Assembly: GCF_013170805.1 (NCBI RefSeq)
Contig: NZ_CP051293.1
Location: 1,178,001-1,242,000 of the forward strand
Direction: 5' to 3'
Source of the DNA: Mesorhizobium sp. NZP2077
GTDB lineage: Bacteria; Pseudomonadota; Alphaproteobacteria; Rhizobiales; Rhizobiaceae
DNA length: 64,000 nt
Below, one piece after another: positions 28,837-38,276 of the stretch. The notes under the pieces were generated by a model that was not told where the DNA came from, ran no database searches, and saw only the letters and a program-made list of their open reading frames with translations. A program made the translations under genes and the position numbers. The number at the start of each line of letters is the position of its first letter. Positions within the stretch are counted from its first letter, which is position 1.

Positions 28837-30333
28837 ATGATCGAATACGGTCATTTCATCGGCGGCAAGCATGTCGCCGGCACCAGCGGCCGCAAGCAGG
28901 ACGTCATGCAGCCGATGGACGGGTCGGTGCGCGGCACGGTGGCGCTGGCTTCGCAGGCGGAACTGCGCGCAGCGGTCGAGAACGCCAAGGCGGCGCAGCC
29001 GAAATGGGCCGCGACCAACCCGCAGCGCCGCGTGCGCGTCTTGATGAAATTCCTCGAACTGGTCGCCCGCGACTATGACGAACTGGCCGACATCCTGGCG
29101 CGCGAGCACGGCAAGACCATCGCCGATGCCAAGGGCGACATCCAGCGCGGCCTCGAAGTGGTCGAAGTCTGCATCGGCGCGCCGCATATGATGAAGGGCG
29201 AGTTCACCGATGGCGCCGGCCCCGGCATCGACGTCTATTCGATGCGCCAGCCGCTCGGCGTCGTCGCCGGCATCACGCCGTTCAACTTCCCGGCGATGAT
29301 CCCGCTGTGGAAGATCGCGCCGGCGATCGCCTGCGGCAATGCCTTCATCCTGAAGCCGTCGGAGCGCGACCCGGGCGTGCCGATCCGCATCGCCGAGCTT
29401 TTCATCGAAGCCGGCCTGCCGGCCGGCATCCTCAACGTGGTCAACGGCGACAAGGATGTCGTCGACGCCATCCTCGACGATCCGGACATCAAGGCCATCG
29501 GCTTTGTCGGTTCGACGCCGATCGCCCACTATATCTATTCGCGCGGCACCGCAGCCGGCAAGCGCGTGCAGTGCTTCGGCGGCGCCAAGAACCACATGAT
29601 CATCATGCCCGACGCCGACATGGACCAGACCGTCGATGCGCTGATCGGCGCCGGCTATGGCTCGGCCGGCGAGCGCTGCATGGCGATCTCGGTGGCGGTA
29701 CCGGTCGGCAACGACACCGCCAACCGGCTGATGGAAAAGCTGATCCCGCGCGTCGAGAGCCTGAAGGTCGGTCCGTCGACGGATTCGGGCGCCGATTTCG
29801 GCCCGCTGGTGACGGCTCAGGCGCTGGAACGCGTCAAGGGCTATGTCGACACCGGCGTCAAGGAAGGCGCCAAGCTCGTCGTCGACGGCCGCGGCTTCAA
29901 GATGCAGGGCTATGAGGACGGCTACTACATGGGCGGCTGCCTGTTCGACAATGTGACGGCGGACATGCGCATCTACAAGGAAGAGATCTTCGGGCCGGTG
30001 CTCTCGGTGGTGCGCGCGCCGACCTATGAGAGCGCTATCAAGCTCGCTAACGACCACGAAATGGGCAATGGCGTCGCCATCTTCACCCGTGACGGCGACG
30101 CCGCGCGCGATTTTGCAAGCCGTGTCCAGGTCGGCATGGTCGGCATCAACGTACCGATCCCGGTTCCGATCGCCTATTACACCTTCGGCGGCTGGAAGGC
30201 GTCGTCCTTCGGCGACCTCAACCAGCACGGCCCGGACGCCTTCCGCTTCTACACCAAGACCAAGACGGTGACCTCGCGCTGGCCATCCGGCATCAAGGAT
30301 GGTGCGGAATTCGTCATCCCGACGATGAACTGA
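28837..30333 (+). CDS. mmsA: CoA-acylating methylmalonate-semialdehyde dehydrogenase
   Basis: 498 residues from ATG 28837 (AAGGGAGA upstream). It turns methylmalonate semialdehyde, CoA and NAD into propionyl-CoA in valine, thymine and inositol breakdown. The catalytic Cys281 lies in YGSAGERCMAIS; FGGAKNHMIIMPDADMDQT is typical of this CoA-dependent subgroup, and the usual Glu268 position is replaced by the FGGAKNH pattern, as in MmsA. Followed by an intrinsic terminator. Confidence 0.95.
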   Translation: MIEYGHFIGGKHVAGTSGRKQDVMQPMDGSVRGTVALASQAELRAAVENAKAAQPKWAATNPQRRVRVLMKFLELVARDYDELADILAREHGKTIADAKGDIQRGLEVVEVCIGAPHMMKGEFTDGAGPGIDVYSMRQPLGVVAGITPFNFPAMIPLWKIAPAIACGNAFILKPSERDPGVPIRIAELFIEAGLPAGILNVVNGDKDVVDAILDDPDIKAIGFVGSTPIAHYIYSRGTAAGKRVQCFGGAKNHMIIMPDADMDQTVDALIGAGYGSAGERCMAISVAVPVGNDTANRLMEKLIPRVESLKVGPSTDSGADFGPLVTAQALERVKGYVDTGVKEGAKLVVDGRGFKMQGYEDGYYMGGCLFDNVTADMRIYKEEIFGPVLSVVRAPTYESAIKLANDHEMGNGVAIFTRDGDAARDFASRVQVGMVGINVPIPVPIAYYTFGGWKASSFGDLNQHGPDAFRFYTKTKTVTSRWPSGIKDGAEFVIPTMN

Positions 30334-30358
30334 AGTCCGACATTTGTTTCAGCGAGTT

Positions 30359-30390
30359 AAGGGCGCGGCTTTTGTCGCGCCCTTATTGTT
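30359..30390 (+). terminator. Rho-independent terminator after mmsA
   Basis: AAGGGCGCG (30359-30367) pairs with CGCGCCCTT (30376-30384), 8-base loop, then ATTGTTTG. It lies 26 bases after the mmsA stop. Confidence 0.88.
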
Positions 30391-30421
30391 TGCATTCATG
30401 CCGGTTGATGTCATCGACAAA

Positions 30422-30446
30422 TAGTATATACTAAGGACATACTAAA
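30422..30446 (+). promoter_or_regulatory. Palindromic operator and promoter of the toxin-antitoxin genes
   Basis: A perfect 12-bp palindrome TAGTATATACTA (30422-30433) is followed by a second ATACTAA half-site; the ATACTAA copies at 30428-30434 and 30439-30445 are 11 bases apart, one helical turn. Overlap with a TATA-like -10 fits autoregulation by the antitoxin-toxin complex. Confidence 0.55.
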
Positions 30447-30465
30447 TTGGGAAAGGGTTCGACTC

Positions 30466-30858
30466 GTGACAAAGTATGCTCCCATCGCCGATTTCCTGCA
30501 GATGCAAGCGCTCGATGAGCTGAGTCTGGATTTTGAGAAGATAGAAGAGATCCTGGGCGCGTCTCTTCCGCGAAGTGCCTACGATCATCAGGCTTGGTGG
30601 GCCAATGATGTCAGCCATAGCCAAGGCAGGTCCTGGCTCGATGCCGGATGGAAGACCGAAAACCTGGACCTGGTTCGTCGTAGCGTAACGTTTGCTCGTG
30701 TTTCTGAGTCAACGCAAATTGTGCCGATAACTCCGCCAACCGCCCCGCTTTCCCTTGACCCGTGGGGTGCACTCGCAGGCACTGTGACCATTCATGACGA
30801 AAATGCCCTGACATCTCCGGTTGGCGAAATGTGGGACGCCGAAGCCGGTGACGCATGA
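30466..30858 (+). CDS. Antitoxin with N-terminal DUF7662 domain and VapB-type tail
   Basis: 130 residues, GTG start at 30466 with a GAAAGGG upstream. Residues 1 to about 75 (MTKYAPIADFLQ, LDFEKIEEILGASLP, DHQAWWANDVSHSQGRSWLDAGW, LVRRSVTFARV) look like DUF7662, a small domain of unknown role. The last 40 residues (DPWGALAGTVTIHDENALTSPVGEMWDAE) resemble the toxin-binding tail of VapB antitoxins that pair with Sll0205-like PIN toxins. No known AbrB or Phd DNA-binding domain is present. The stop overlaps the toxin start by 4 bases. If right, DUF7662 replaces the usual DNA-binding domain. Confidence 0.72.
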   Translation: MTKYAPIADFLQMQALDELSLDFEKIEEILGASLPRSAYDHQAWWANDVSHSQGRSWLDAGWKTENLDLVRRSVTFARVSESTQIVPITPPTAPLSLDPWGALAGTVTIHDENALTSPVGEMWDAEAGDA

Positions 30859-31271
30859 ACTCCATGCCGTTGCTTCTTGATACATGTGCGGTGATCTGGT
30901 TGTTCAACAGGTCACCGCTTACCGAGACCTCGCGAACTGCCATTTCGGAAGCAGCCACAGCAGGCCAGCTCTATGTTTCACCGTTTTCCGGCTGGGAAAT
31001 CGGGATGCTGGTTCGTAAGAGCAAGATTGCTCTTACCATGCCGCCAGCGCTGTGGTTTTCCAAAGTCGTGGATCATCCCGCAATCACATTGGCGAGTTTG
31101 CATCACGGAATCCTGATCGAGTCCTCTTTTCTTCCTGCAGATCCTCCCGGTGATCCCGCCGACCGGATTGTCGTAGCAACGGCTCGCCAGTTCGGCTTGA
31201 CGATCGTCACGCGCGACAAGCCGATTCTTGATTACGCAGGGCTAGGCCATGTGGCCGCTCTCGGCTGCTGA
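30855..31271 (+). CDS. VapC-type PIN-domain toxin
   Basis: 138 residues, ATGA overlap with the antitoxin. PIN-domain acidic residues are D9 (LLLDTCAVIW), E48 (SGWEIGML), D103 (DPADRIVVATA) and D121 (VTRDKPI). The layout matches the Sll0205-like subgroup of VapC toxins, RNases that cleave tRNA or rRNA when freed from the antitoxin. Target unknown. Together with the preceding gene this is a type II toxin-antitoxin locus, inserted between mmsA and a decayed SDR tail. Confidence 0.9.
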   Translation: MNSMPLLLDTCAVIWLFNRSPLTETSRTAISEAATAGQLYVSPFSGWEIGMLVRKSKIALTMPPALWFSKVVDHPAITLASLHHGILIESSFLPADPPGDPADRIVVATARQFGLTIVTRDKPILDYAGLGHVAALGC

Positions 31272-31290
31272 AGTCTGAAGAATATGAAGC

Positions 31291-31362
31291 TTACACGGTT
31301 GCAATCGTGCCGCCGTCGATGACGTATTCGACGCCGTGGAAATGGGCGGCGCAAAAAGAACC
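31291..31362 (-). pseudogene. C-terminal remnant of a short-chain dehydrogenase
   Basis: On the minus strand about 24 codons read GSFCAAHFHGVEYVIDGGTI, then ATV and a stop at 31291-31293. VEYVIDGGT is the standard end of SDR proteins. The rest of the gene is absent: the upstream side (31383 onward) is the GntR gene. The toxin-antitoxin genes end 20 bases away, so the SDR was probably lost by deletion or recombination. Confidence 0.72.
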
Positions 31363-31382
31363 CACCGAAAGCTGACGCGGCT

Positions 31383-32021
31383 TTACCGCGTCGCCGCCGT
31401 CTCGGCATGGCCGCGCAGCAGCGCCATCAGCCGCTTGGCGTCCTTGGCGGCTGCCTCCTCGTCGCCGTCGAGGATCGAGCGGATCAGCGCGACGTGATGC
31501 TCGGCTGATTCGGCGAGGCCGGTGTCGGCCTTGTAGCGAAACCAGAAGCGGCGGCTGTGGGTTTGCAGGGGGGCGGCCAGCCGCGCCGCGAAGGGGTTGT
31601 CCGCGGCCATCGCCAAGGCCTCATCGAGCGCCTTGTCGGCCTGGATGAAGGCAAGCACATTGCCCGAGATGACCGCTTTCTGCATGGCCAGCGCTGCCTC
31701 GTGAAACAGGTCGGCGGCCTCGCGGGTGACGAAGCGGGCAGCCGAACGGGCCAGCACCACTTCGACGCCGCGCCGGGCATCGAGCACACGCAGCCAGTCG
31801 CCGGGATGCAGCGGCGCGATCGTGATGCCGGCGCGTGGCCGCACATCGAGCAGCCCTTCCCAGGCCAGCCGCTGGATCGCCTCGCGCACCGGCGTGCGGC
31901 CGAGCGCCAGCTTTTCGATGAGCGCTCCTTCGGTGACAAAGCTGGACGGCGCCAGCTCCAGCGTGACGATCATATGCTCGAGCACGCGGTAAGCCTTGGC
32001 CGCCGCCGGTTCGGACGTCAT
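31383..32021 (-). CDS. GntR-family (FadR/FCD subgroup) transcriptional regulator
   Basis: 212 residues from ATG 32021; CGGAAG lies 5 bases upstream. Winged HTH near residues 10-70 (AYRVLEHMIVTLELAPSSFVTEGALIEKLALGRTPVREAIQRLAWEGLLDVRPRAG), then an FCD ligand-binding domain with conserved Asp/His residues. Divergent from the hydroxyproline genes, which share its intergenic operators; the predicted role is repression until hydroxyproline or a product is present. Confidence 0.9.
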   Translation of the reverse strand: MTSEPAAAKAYRVLEHMIVTLELAPSSFVTEGALIEKLALGRTPVREAIQRLAWEGLLDVRPRAGITIAPLHPGDWLRVLDARRGVEVVLARSAARFVTREAADLFHEAALAMQKAVISGNVLAFIQADKALDEALAMAADNPFAARLAAPLQTHSRRFWFRYKADTGLAESAEHHVALIRSILDGDEEAAAKDAKRLMALLRGHAETAATR

Positions 32022-32053
32022 GGGTGCTTCCGTGGATATCAAAGGCGATCTCC

Positions 32054-32129
32054 TGATATATCTTGCATATATCATAACGGATTCCGCATTGACAGCGCGT
32101 TTCCTAACAGATATACGGCTGATATATCA
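32054..32129. promoter_or_regulatory. Two GntR-type operators between regulator and catabolic genes
   Basis: TGATATAT (32054-32061) and ATATATCA (32067-32074) form an inverted repeat with a 5-base spacer. A perfect 10-bp palindrome TGATATATCA lies at 32120-32129, just ahead of the dapA-like gene. Both contain the same half-site and flank the divergent starts. Confidence 0.6.
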
Positions 32130-32144
32130 GATGGAGAGATGATC

Positions 32145-33080
32145 ATGTGGACCGGAGTTTTCCCCGCCGTCACGACCAAATTCACCGCCGACGACCAGCT
32201 CGACCATGCCGAGATGGAGCGCTGTTTCAGCCTGCAGATGGAGGCCGGTTGCGACGGCATCATCGTCTGCGGCTCACTCGGCGAAGGGCCGATGCTGTCG
32301 GCTGACGAGAAGATCGAAGTGCTGAAGACCGCGCAGAAAGTCGCCGGCAAGAAGCCGGTGCTGCTGACGGTCAACGAGGCGGGCACCCGCGAGGCCGCAA
32401 GCATCGCCAAGCGCGCCGCCAGGGAAGGCGCCAATGGCCTGATGGTGGTGCCGAGCCCGATCTACCACACCAACGCGGAGGAGACGGTCGCGGCGCTGCG
32501 CGCGGCCGCCGAGGCCGGCGACCTGCCGGTGATGATCTACTCCAACCGGCTCGCCTACCGTGTTGACGTCACCGTCGACCAGATGGAGGAGCTGGCATCG
32601 GACAAGCGCTTCGTCGCCATCAAGGAATCCTCCGACGATATCAGGCGTTCGACCGAGATCATCAACCGGCTGGGCGACCGCTACGATCTGTTCACCGGTG
32701 TCGACAATCTCGCCTTCGAGGCGCTGTCGATCGGCGCCATCGGCTGGGTGGCCGGCCTGGTCACCGCGTTCCCGCGCGAGACTGTCGCTATCTACCAGCT
32801 GATGAAGCAGGGCCGCCGCCAGGAGGCACTCGCCATCTACCGCTGGTTCCGCCCCCTGCTCGATCTCGATGTCTCGACCTATCTGGTACAGAACATCAAG
32901 CTTGCCGAAGTGCTTGCGATTGGTACCAATGACCGCGTGCGCATGCCGCGCCAGCCCCTGTCGGGCGAACGCCGCAAGGCGGTGGAGAAGATCATAAGGG
33001 ATGCGCTGGCGGTGCGGCCGAAGCTGCCGTCGCTCCAGACGTCTCCTCTATCGGCGGACAGACTGGTGGCAGCCGAATAA
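32145..33080 (+). CDS. DapA-family lyase, probable 1-pyrroline-4-hydroxy-2-carboxylate deaminase
   Basis: 311 residues from ATG 32145, which has GGAGAG 6 bases upstream; ATG 32139 sits too close to that site. TIM-barrel Schiff-base aldolase family: GSLGE at 43-47, Tyr132 in YSN, and Lys160 in FVAIKESSD. Next to a D-amino-acid dehydrogenase and a hydroxyproline epimerase, so the likely step is removal of ammonia to give alpha-ketoglutarate semialdehyde (called HypD in S. meliloti, from memory). A plain dihydrodipicolinate synthase is less likely because of context. Confidence 0.82.
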   Translation: MWTGVFPAVTTKFTADDQLDHAEMERCFSLQMEAGCDGIIVCGSLGEGPMLSADEKIEVLKTAQKVAGKKPVLLTVNEAGTREAASIAKRAAREGANGLMVVPSPIYHTNAEETVAALRAAAEAGDLPVMIYSNRLAYRVDVTVDQMEELASDKRFVAIKESSDDIRRSTEIINRLGDRYDLFTGVDNLAFEALSIGAIGWVAGLVTAFPRETVAIYQLMKQGRRQEALAIYRWFRPLLDLDVSTYLVQNIKLAEVLAIGTNDRVRMPRQPLSGERRKAVEKIIRDALAVRPKLPSLQTSPLSADRLVAAE

Positions 33081-33094
33081 GGGACAGCACCGAC

Positions 33095-34408
33095 GTGCCA
33101 GGAAATTCCAAATCCCCGGAACAGGAGCAACGCTCCGCCACTGGGGCATGTTCTCCTCGTTGGCGGGGGGAAGGCGAGGACATCGCCATCGTCGGCGGTG
33201 GCATCATCGGCATCTGCGCGGCGGCCTTCCTTGCCGAGGCAGGGCGCAGCGTGACAATCTTCGACCGCACCGGCATCTGCGAGGAGACGAGTTCCGGCAA
33301 TGCCGCTGCCTTCGCCTTCTCCGACGTGCTGCCGCTGGCGCACAAGGGCATGATCAAGAACCTGCCGAAATGGCTGGCCGATCCGCTTGGCCCGCTCAGC
33401 ATTCCGCCGGCCTACCTGCCGAAGCTGCTGCCCTGGCTGATCCGCTTCTGGCGTGCCGGCGCGCCGGAAAAATACGAGGCCAGTCTCGCCGCCCAGGCCG
33501 GCATGATGAAGCTCGCTGAAGCGGAATGGATGGGCCTGCTCGATCGCTCCGGTACGCGGCCGATGCTGCGCGAGGATGGCTCGCTCGAACTCTACGAGAG
33601 TGAGGCCGAGTTTCAGGCTGGGCTGTCCGGTTGGGCGGCGCGCGAACGTTTCGGCATCGGCTTTCGCCATGTCGAGGGTAAGGATCTGGCGGGCTTGCAG
33701 CCAGGCCTGTCACCGCGTTTCGTCAAGGGCACCTTCGTGCCGGGCTGGAAGACGGTCGCCGACCCAAAACCGCTCGGCAAGGCGGTGTGGGCTTACGCCG
33801 AAGCCAAAGGCGCCCGCTTTGAAATGGCCCGCATCGACCGGGTCGCTGCGGACCAGGATGGCGCGACACTGACGCTGGCCGATGGCACGACCAGGCATGC
33901 GAGGCAGCTCGTCGTCGCCGCCGGCGCCTGGTCGCACCTTTTGGCGCGGCAACTTGGCGATCGCATTCCGCTGGAAACCGAGCGCGGCTACAACACGACC
34001 TTGCCCAAGGGCGCCTTCGACGTGAAGCGGCAGCTTATCTTTTCCGGGCATGGCTTCGTCATCACGCCGCTGGAGACGGGCCTGCGCGTCGGCGGTGCCG
34101 TCGAACTCGGCGGCATCGAGCGGCCGCCCAATTATGCCAGGTCGAAGGCGCTTCTGCAGAAGGCACAGAAATTCCTGCCGGGGCTCAATCCCTCGGGCGG
34201 GCGCGAATGGATGGGGTTCAGGCCTTCGCTGCCGGATTCGGTTCCTGTCATCGGCAAGGCTTCGGGAAGCCGGCCGGTGGTCTATGCTTTCGGCCACGGC
34301 CATCTCGGCCTGACCCAGGCGGCAGCAACGGGACGGTTGATCCGGGAAATCATCCTGGGGCAGACTCTGCCTTTAGATCTGGCCCCTTTCAGTCCACAAC
34401 GTTTTTGA
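33095..34408 (+). CDS. FAD-dependent D-amino-acid dehydrogenase, probable D-hydroxyproline dehydrogenase
   Basis: 437 residues if GTG 33095 is used; the region up to about residue 28 is not conserved, and the dinucleotide site DIAIVGGGIIGICAAAFLAEAG begins there. The rest matches DadA-like enzymes (SSGNAAAFAFSDVLPLAHKG; C-terminal GHGHLGLTQAAATGRL). In the hydroxyproline pathway this enzyme oxidises cis-4-hydroxy-D-proline to 1-pyrroline-4-hydroxy-2-carboxylate. Lies 14 bases after the dapA-like gene. The start is uncertain. Confidence 0.82.
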   Translation: MPGNSKSPEQEQRSATGACSPRWRGEGEDIAIVGGGIIGICAAAFLAEAGRSVTIFDRTGICEETSSGNAAAFAFSDVLPLAHKGMIKNLPKWLADPLGPLSIPPAYLPKLLPWLIRFWRAGAPEKYEASLAAQAGMMKLAEAEWMGLLDRSGTRPMLREDGSLELYESEAEFQAGLSGWAARERFGIGFRHVEGKDLAGLQPGLSPRFVKGTFVPGWKTVADPKPLGKAVWAYAEAKGARFEMARIDRVAADQDGATLTLADGTTRHARQLVVAAGAWSHLLARQLGDRIPLETERGYNTTLPKGAFDVKRQLIFSGHGFVITPLETGLRVGGAVELGGIERPPNYARSKALLQKAQKFLPGLNPSGGREWMGFRPSLPDSVPVIGKASGSRPVVYAFGHGHLGLTQAAATGRLIREIILGQTLPLDLAPFSPQRF

Positions 34409-34441
34409 GCTCATCGCGGTTTTGAATTTTCGAGGAACGAC

Positions 34442-35443
34442 ATGGCCAAGAAATCCTTCTTCTGCATTGACGGCCACACTTGCGGCAATCCGGTGCGGCT
34501 GGTCGCCGGCGGCGGCCCGCTGCTTGAGGGCTCGACGATGATGGAACGGCGCGCGCATTTCCTCGCCGAATATGACTGGATCCGCACCGGCCTGATGTTC
34601 GAGCCGCGCGGCCATGACGTGATGTCGGGTTCGATCCTGTACCAGCCGACGCGCGAGGATTGCGACATCGCCATCCTGTTCATCGAAACCTCCGGCTGCC
34701 TGCCGATGTGCGGGCACGGCACCATCGGCACGGTGACGATGGCGATAGAACACGGGCTGATCAAGCCGAAGACGCCAGGTGTGCTGAGGCTCGACACGCC
34801 GGCCGGCCTGGTCATCGCCGAGTACAAACAGGTCGGCGAGTATGTCGAGGAGGTGCGCATCACCAACGTGCCGTCCTTCCTTTATGCCGAGGGTCTGACG
34901 GTCGAATGCCCCGGGCTCGGCGAGATCACCGTCGATGTCGCGTATGGCGGCAATTTCTACGCCATCGTCGAGCCGCAGGCGAATTATCGCGACATGGCGG
35001 ATCATTCGGCCGGCGACCTCATCGCCTGGAGCCCGGTGGTGCGCCAGCGGCTGAACGAGAAATACACTTTCGTGCATCCGGAAAATCCTGGGATCAACCG
35101 GCTGTCGCATATGCTGTGGACCGGCAAGGCGACGGTGGACGGGGCCGACGCCCGCAATGCCGTCTTCTACGGCGACAAGGCGATCGACCGTTCACCGTGC
35201 GGCACCGGCACCTCGGCGCGTATGGCGCAGCTTCATGCCAAGGGCAAGCTCAAGGCCGGCGATGCCTTCGTGCATGAATCGATCATCGGTTCACTGTTCA
35301 AGGGCAAGGTCGAAAAGGAGGTCGCTGTCGCGGGCAAGGCGGCGATCATTCCCTCGATCGGCGGCTGGGCGCGCATGACCGGACTGAACACGATCTTCAT
35401 CGACGACCGCGATCCGTTCGCGCATGGCTTTGTGGTCAAGTGA
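34442..35443 (+). CDS. 4-hydroxyproline 2-epimerase
   Basis: 333 residues of the proline racemase family. The two catalytic cysteines are present: Cys90 in LPMCGHGTIG and Cys253 in RSPCGTGTSAR. It inverts C2 of trans-4-hydroxy-L-proline to the cis-D form. The context (epimerase, FAD dehydrogenase, deaminase) makes this the hydroxyproline branch rather than proline racemase or trans-3-hydroxyproline dehydratase, which would lack one Cys. The last pathway enzyme, ketoglutarate semialdehyde dehydrogenase, is not in this cluster. Confidence 0.88.
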   Translation: MAKKSFFCIDGHTCGNPVRLVAGGGPLLEGSTMMERRAHFLAEYDWIRTGLMFEPRGHDVMSGSILYQPTREDCDIAILFIETSGCLPMCGHGTIGTVTMAIEHGLIKPKTPGVLRLDTPAGLVIAEYKQVGEYVEEVRITNVPSFLYAEGLTVECPGLGEITVDVAYGGNFYAIVEPQANYRDMADHSAGDLIAWSPVVRQRLNEKYTFVHPENPGINRLSHMLWTGKATVDGADARNAVFYGDKAIDRSPCGTGTSARMAQLHAKGKLKAGDAFVHESIIGSLFKGKVEKEVAVAGKAAIIPSIGGWARMTGLNTIFIDDRDPFAHGFVVK

Positions 35444-35773
35444 GGGAATCCTGCCCCTGGGGAAAGCAACGTGACGAAAAGATGAACGGTGTCAGGAACG
35501 CAACGAATCTTCTTATCACCGAATTTTGACGGCGATTTCTTCGAAACGGGGCGCATGATACGGCTGAATCGTCAAAGACATTGCGTTATGCCAATGATAG
35601 GGTCCGCGATAGTCCAGGGGTCGGATGGGAGAAAACGGGCAATCGGACGGTCGACAAAACACGCATGACGGTTGAAAAATGACGTTGCAATCCGGGCTCG
35701 AAACTTTACGACTAGGGGAAATACGAAAAGGAATGCGTCTGCATGGGCGACATTCCAGGGGAGCCATGTACAC
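35444..35773. other. 330-base intergenic region before the liv operon
   Basis: No gene is seen. It must carry the liv operon promoter, but no clear -35/-10 pair stands out. An inverted repeat TTTGACG ... CGTCAAA spans about 35523-35577 and could bind a regulator. Confidence 0.5.
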
Positions 35774-36676
<903 letters not shown>

Positions 36677-36680
36677 GATC

Positions 36681-38276
36681 ATGGCCGTCACCGTATCTCC
36701 CGAGCGCGACGTCGTCGCCACCCCTACCCAACGCGCCCTGAAGGAAGGGTTCTATGCCGGCGCCATTTCGCTTGGCCTGTTCGTGCTGTTCGTCGGGCTG
36801 AAGACCGGTCAGAACATTTCCAACGAACTGGTCGTGACGACGCGCTGGGGCCTGCTTGCCGCCGTGGTGATCGCCACGGCCGTCGGGCGCTTCCTCTATG
36901 TCGCCTATGGCCAGCCCTTCATGGCCAGCCAGAAGATAACCAACGTTGCCACCGGCCTGTTGCCGGCCAGCGTGGCATCACGGTTCTTCCAGTTGCCGTG
37001 GTTCATCGCCGCTGTTGTCGCAGCGGTGCTGCTGTTCGTGTTCAACGGCTCGCTCGCCGGATGGGTGGGCGCGGAACCGGCCGGCTACCTGCAATTCCTG
37101 CGCGCCCTGGCGATCATCTACGTGCTGGCTTGCGTGATCTACTACTTCCGCGCCTTCATCCATGCCAACTTCACCAAATTGGGCATCACGGCGCTGGTGC
37201 TCTACCCGATCCTCGTGGTCGCGGTGCTGTCGCTGAACGCCTGGTCCATTACTGGCGGGCTGCAGGGTTCGCTGAAATGGGTCGATAATTTCGGCATCCA
37301 GATCCTGATCTATGTGATGCTGGCCTGGGGCCTGAACATCGTCGTCGGCCTCGCCGGCCTGCTCGATCTCGGCTACGTCGCCTTCTATGCGCTTGGCGCC
37401 TACGCGTACGCGCTTCTCGCCACGCAGTTCGGCCTGTCGTTCTGGATCCTGTTGCCGGCCGCCGGTGCCATGGCGGCGCTGTGGGGCGTTCTGCTCGGCT
37501 TCCCGGTGCTGCGCCTGCGTGGCGACTATCTGGCGATCGTAACGCTGGCTTTCGGTGAGATCATCCGCCTGGTGCTGATCAACTGGCGCGAGGTCACCAA
37601 CGGATCGGCCGGCATTTCCGGCATTCCCAAGGTCAGCTTCTTCGGCCTGATGTCGTTCAACGTGTCGGACCCGAACTATATCGCCAAGGTGCTCGGCATC
37701 GCCCAGTCAGGCGCCTACTACAAGATTTTTCTCTACTATCTGATCCTGGGCCTGTGCCTGCTCACCGCCTTCGTCACCATCCGGCTGCGCCGCCTGCCGG
37801 TCGGCCGGGCCTGGGAAGCGCTGCGCGAGGACGAGATCGCCTGCCGCTCGCTCGGCATCAACACCACCACCACCAAGCTGACCGCCTTTGCCACCGGCGC
37901 CATGTTCGGCGGTTTCGCCGGCTCTTTCTTTGCCGCGCGGCAAGGCTTCGTCAGCCCGGAATCCTTCGTCTTCCTGGAATCGGCCATCATCCTGGCCATC
38001 GTCGTTCTCGGCGGCATGGGCTCGCTGGTCGGCATCGCGGTTGCCGCGATGGTGATGATTGGCGGCACCGAGGCGCTGCGCGAGCTCGACTTCCTCAAGC
38101 AGATATTCGGGCCTGACTTCACCCCGGAGCTCTACCGCATGCTGCTGTTCGGCATGGCAATGGTCATCGTCATGCTGTGGAAGCCGCGCGGCTTCGTCGG
38201 CAGTCGTGAACCGACGGCCTTCCTCAAAGAGCGAAGGGCTGTCTCCAGTTCCTTCACCAAGGAGGGCCACGGCTGA
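36681..38276 (+). CDS. livM: Branched-chain amino-acid ABC importer permease
   Basis: 531 residues, longer than E. coli LivM (425), with an N-terminal set of extra helices to about residue 200. The core has [28 protein letters not shown] and the coupling loop [26 protein letters not shown]. Its stop overlaps the livG start as TGATG, a sign of translational coupling. Confidence 0.95.
   Translation: MAVTVSPERDVVATPTQRALKEGFYAGAISLGLFVLFVGLKTGQNISNELVVTTRWGLLAAVVIATAVGRFLYVAYGQPFMASQKITNVATGLLPASVASRFFQLPWFIAAVVAAVLLFVFNGSLAGWVGAEPAGYLQFLRALAIIYVLACVIYYFRAFIHANFTKLGITALVLYPILVVAVLSLNAWSITGGLQGSLKWVDNFGIQILIYVMLAWGLNIVVGLAGLLDLGYVAFYALGAYAYALLATQFGLSFWILLPAAGAMAALWGVLLGFPVLRLRGDYLAIVTLAFGEIIRLVLINWREVTNGSAGISGIPKVSFFGLMSFNVSDPNYIAKVLGIAQSGAYYKIFLYYLILGLCLLTAFVTIRLRRLPVGRAWEALREDEIACRSLGINTTTTKLTAFATGAMFGGFAGSFFAARQGFVSPESFVFLESAIILAIVVLGGMGSLVGIAVAAMVMIGGTEALRELDFLKQIFGPDFTPELYRMLLFGMAMVIVMLWKPRGFVGSREPTAFLKERRAVSSSFTKEGHG

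Noticed and set aside
28838-30333. Aldehyde dehydrogenase acting as ketoglutarate semialdehyde dehydrogenase for the hydroxyproline cluster
   Set aside because: The FGGAKNH pattern and Cys281 context match CoA-acylating MmsA, and a LysR gene rather than the GntR gene adjoins it.
31557-32144. Upstream part of the dapA-like open frame
   Set aside because: Overlaps the GntR gene on the other strand and its operators; the aldolase fold begins at 32145.
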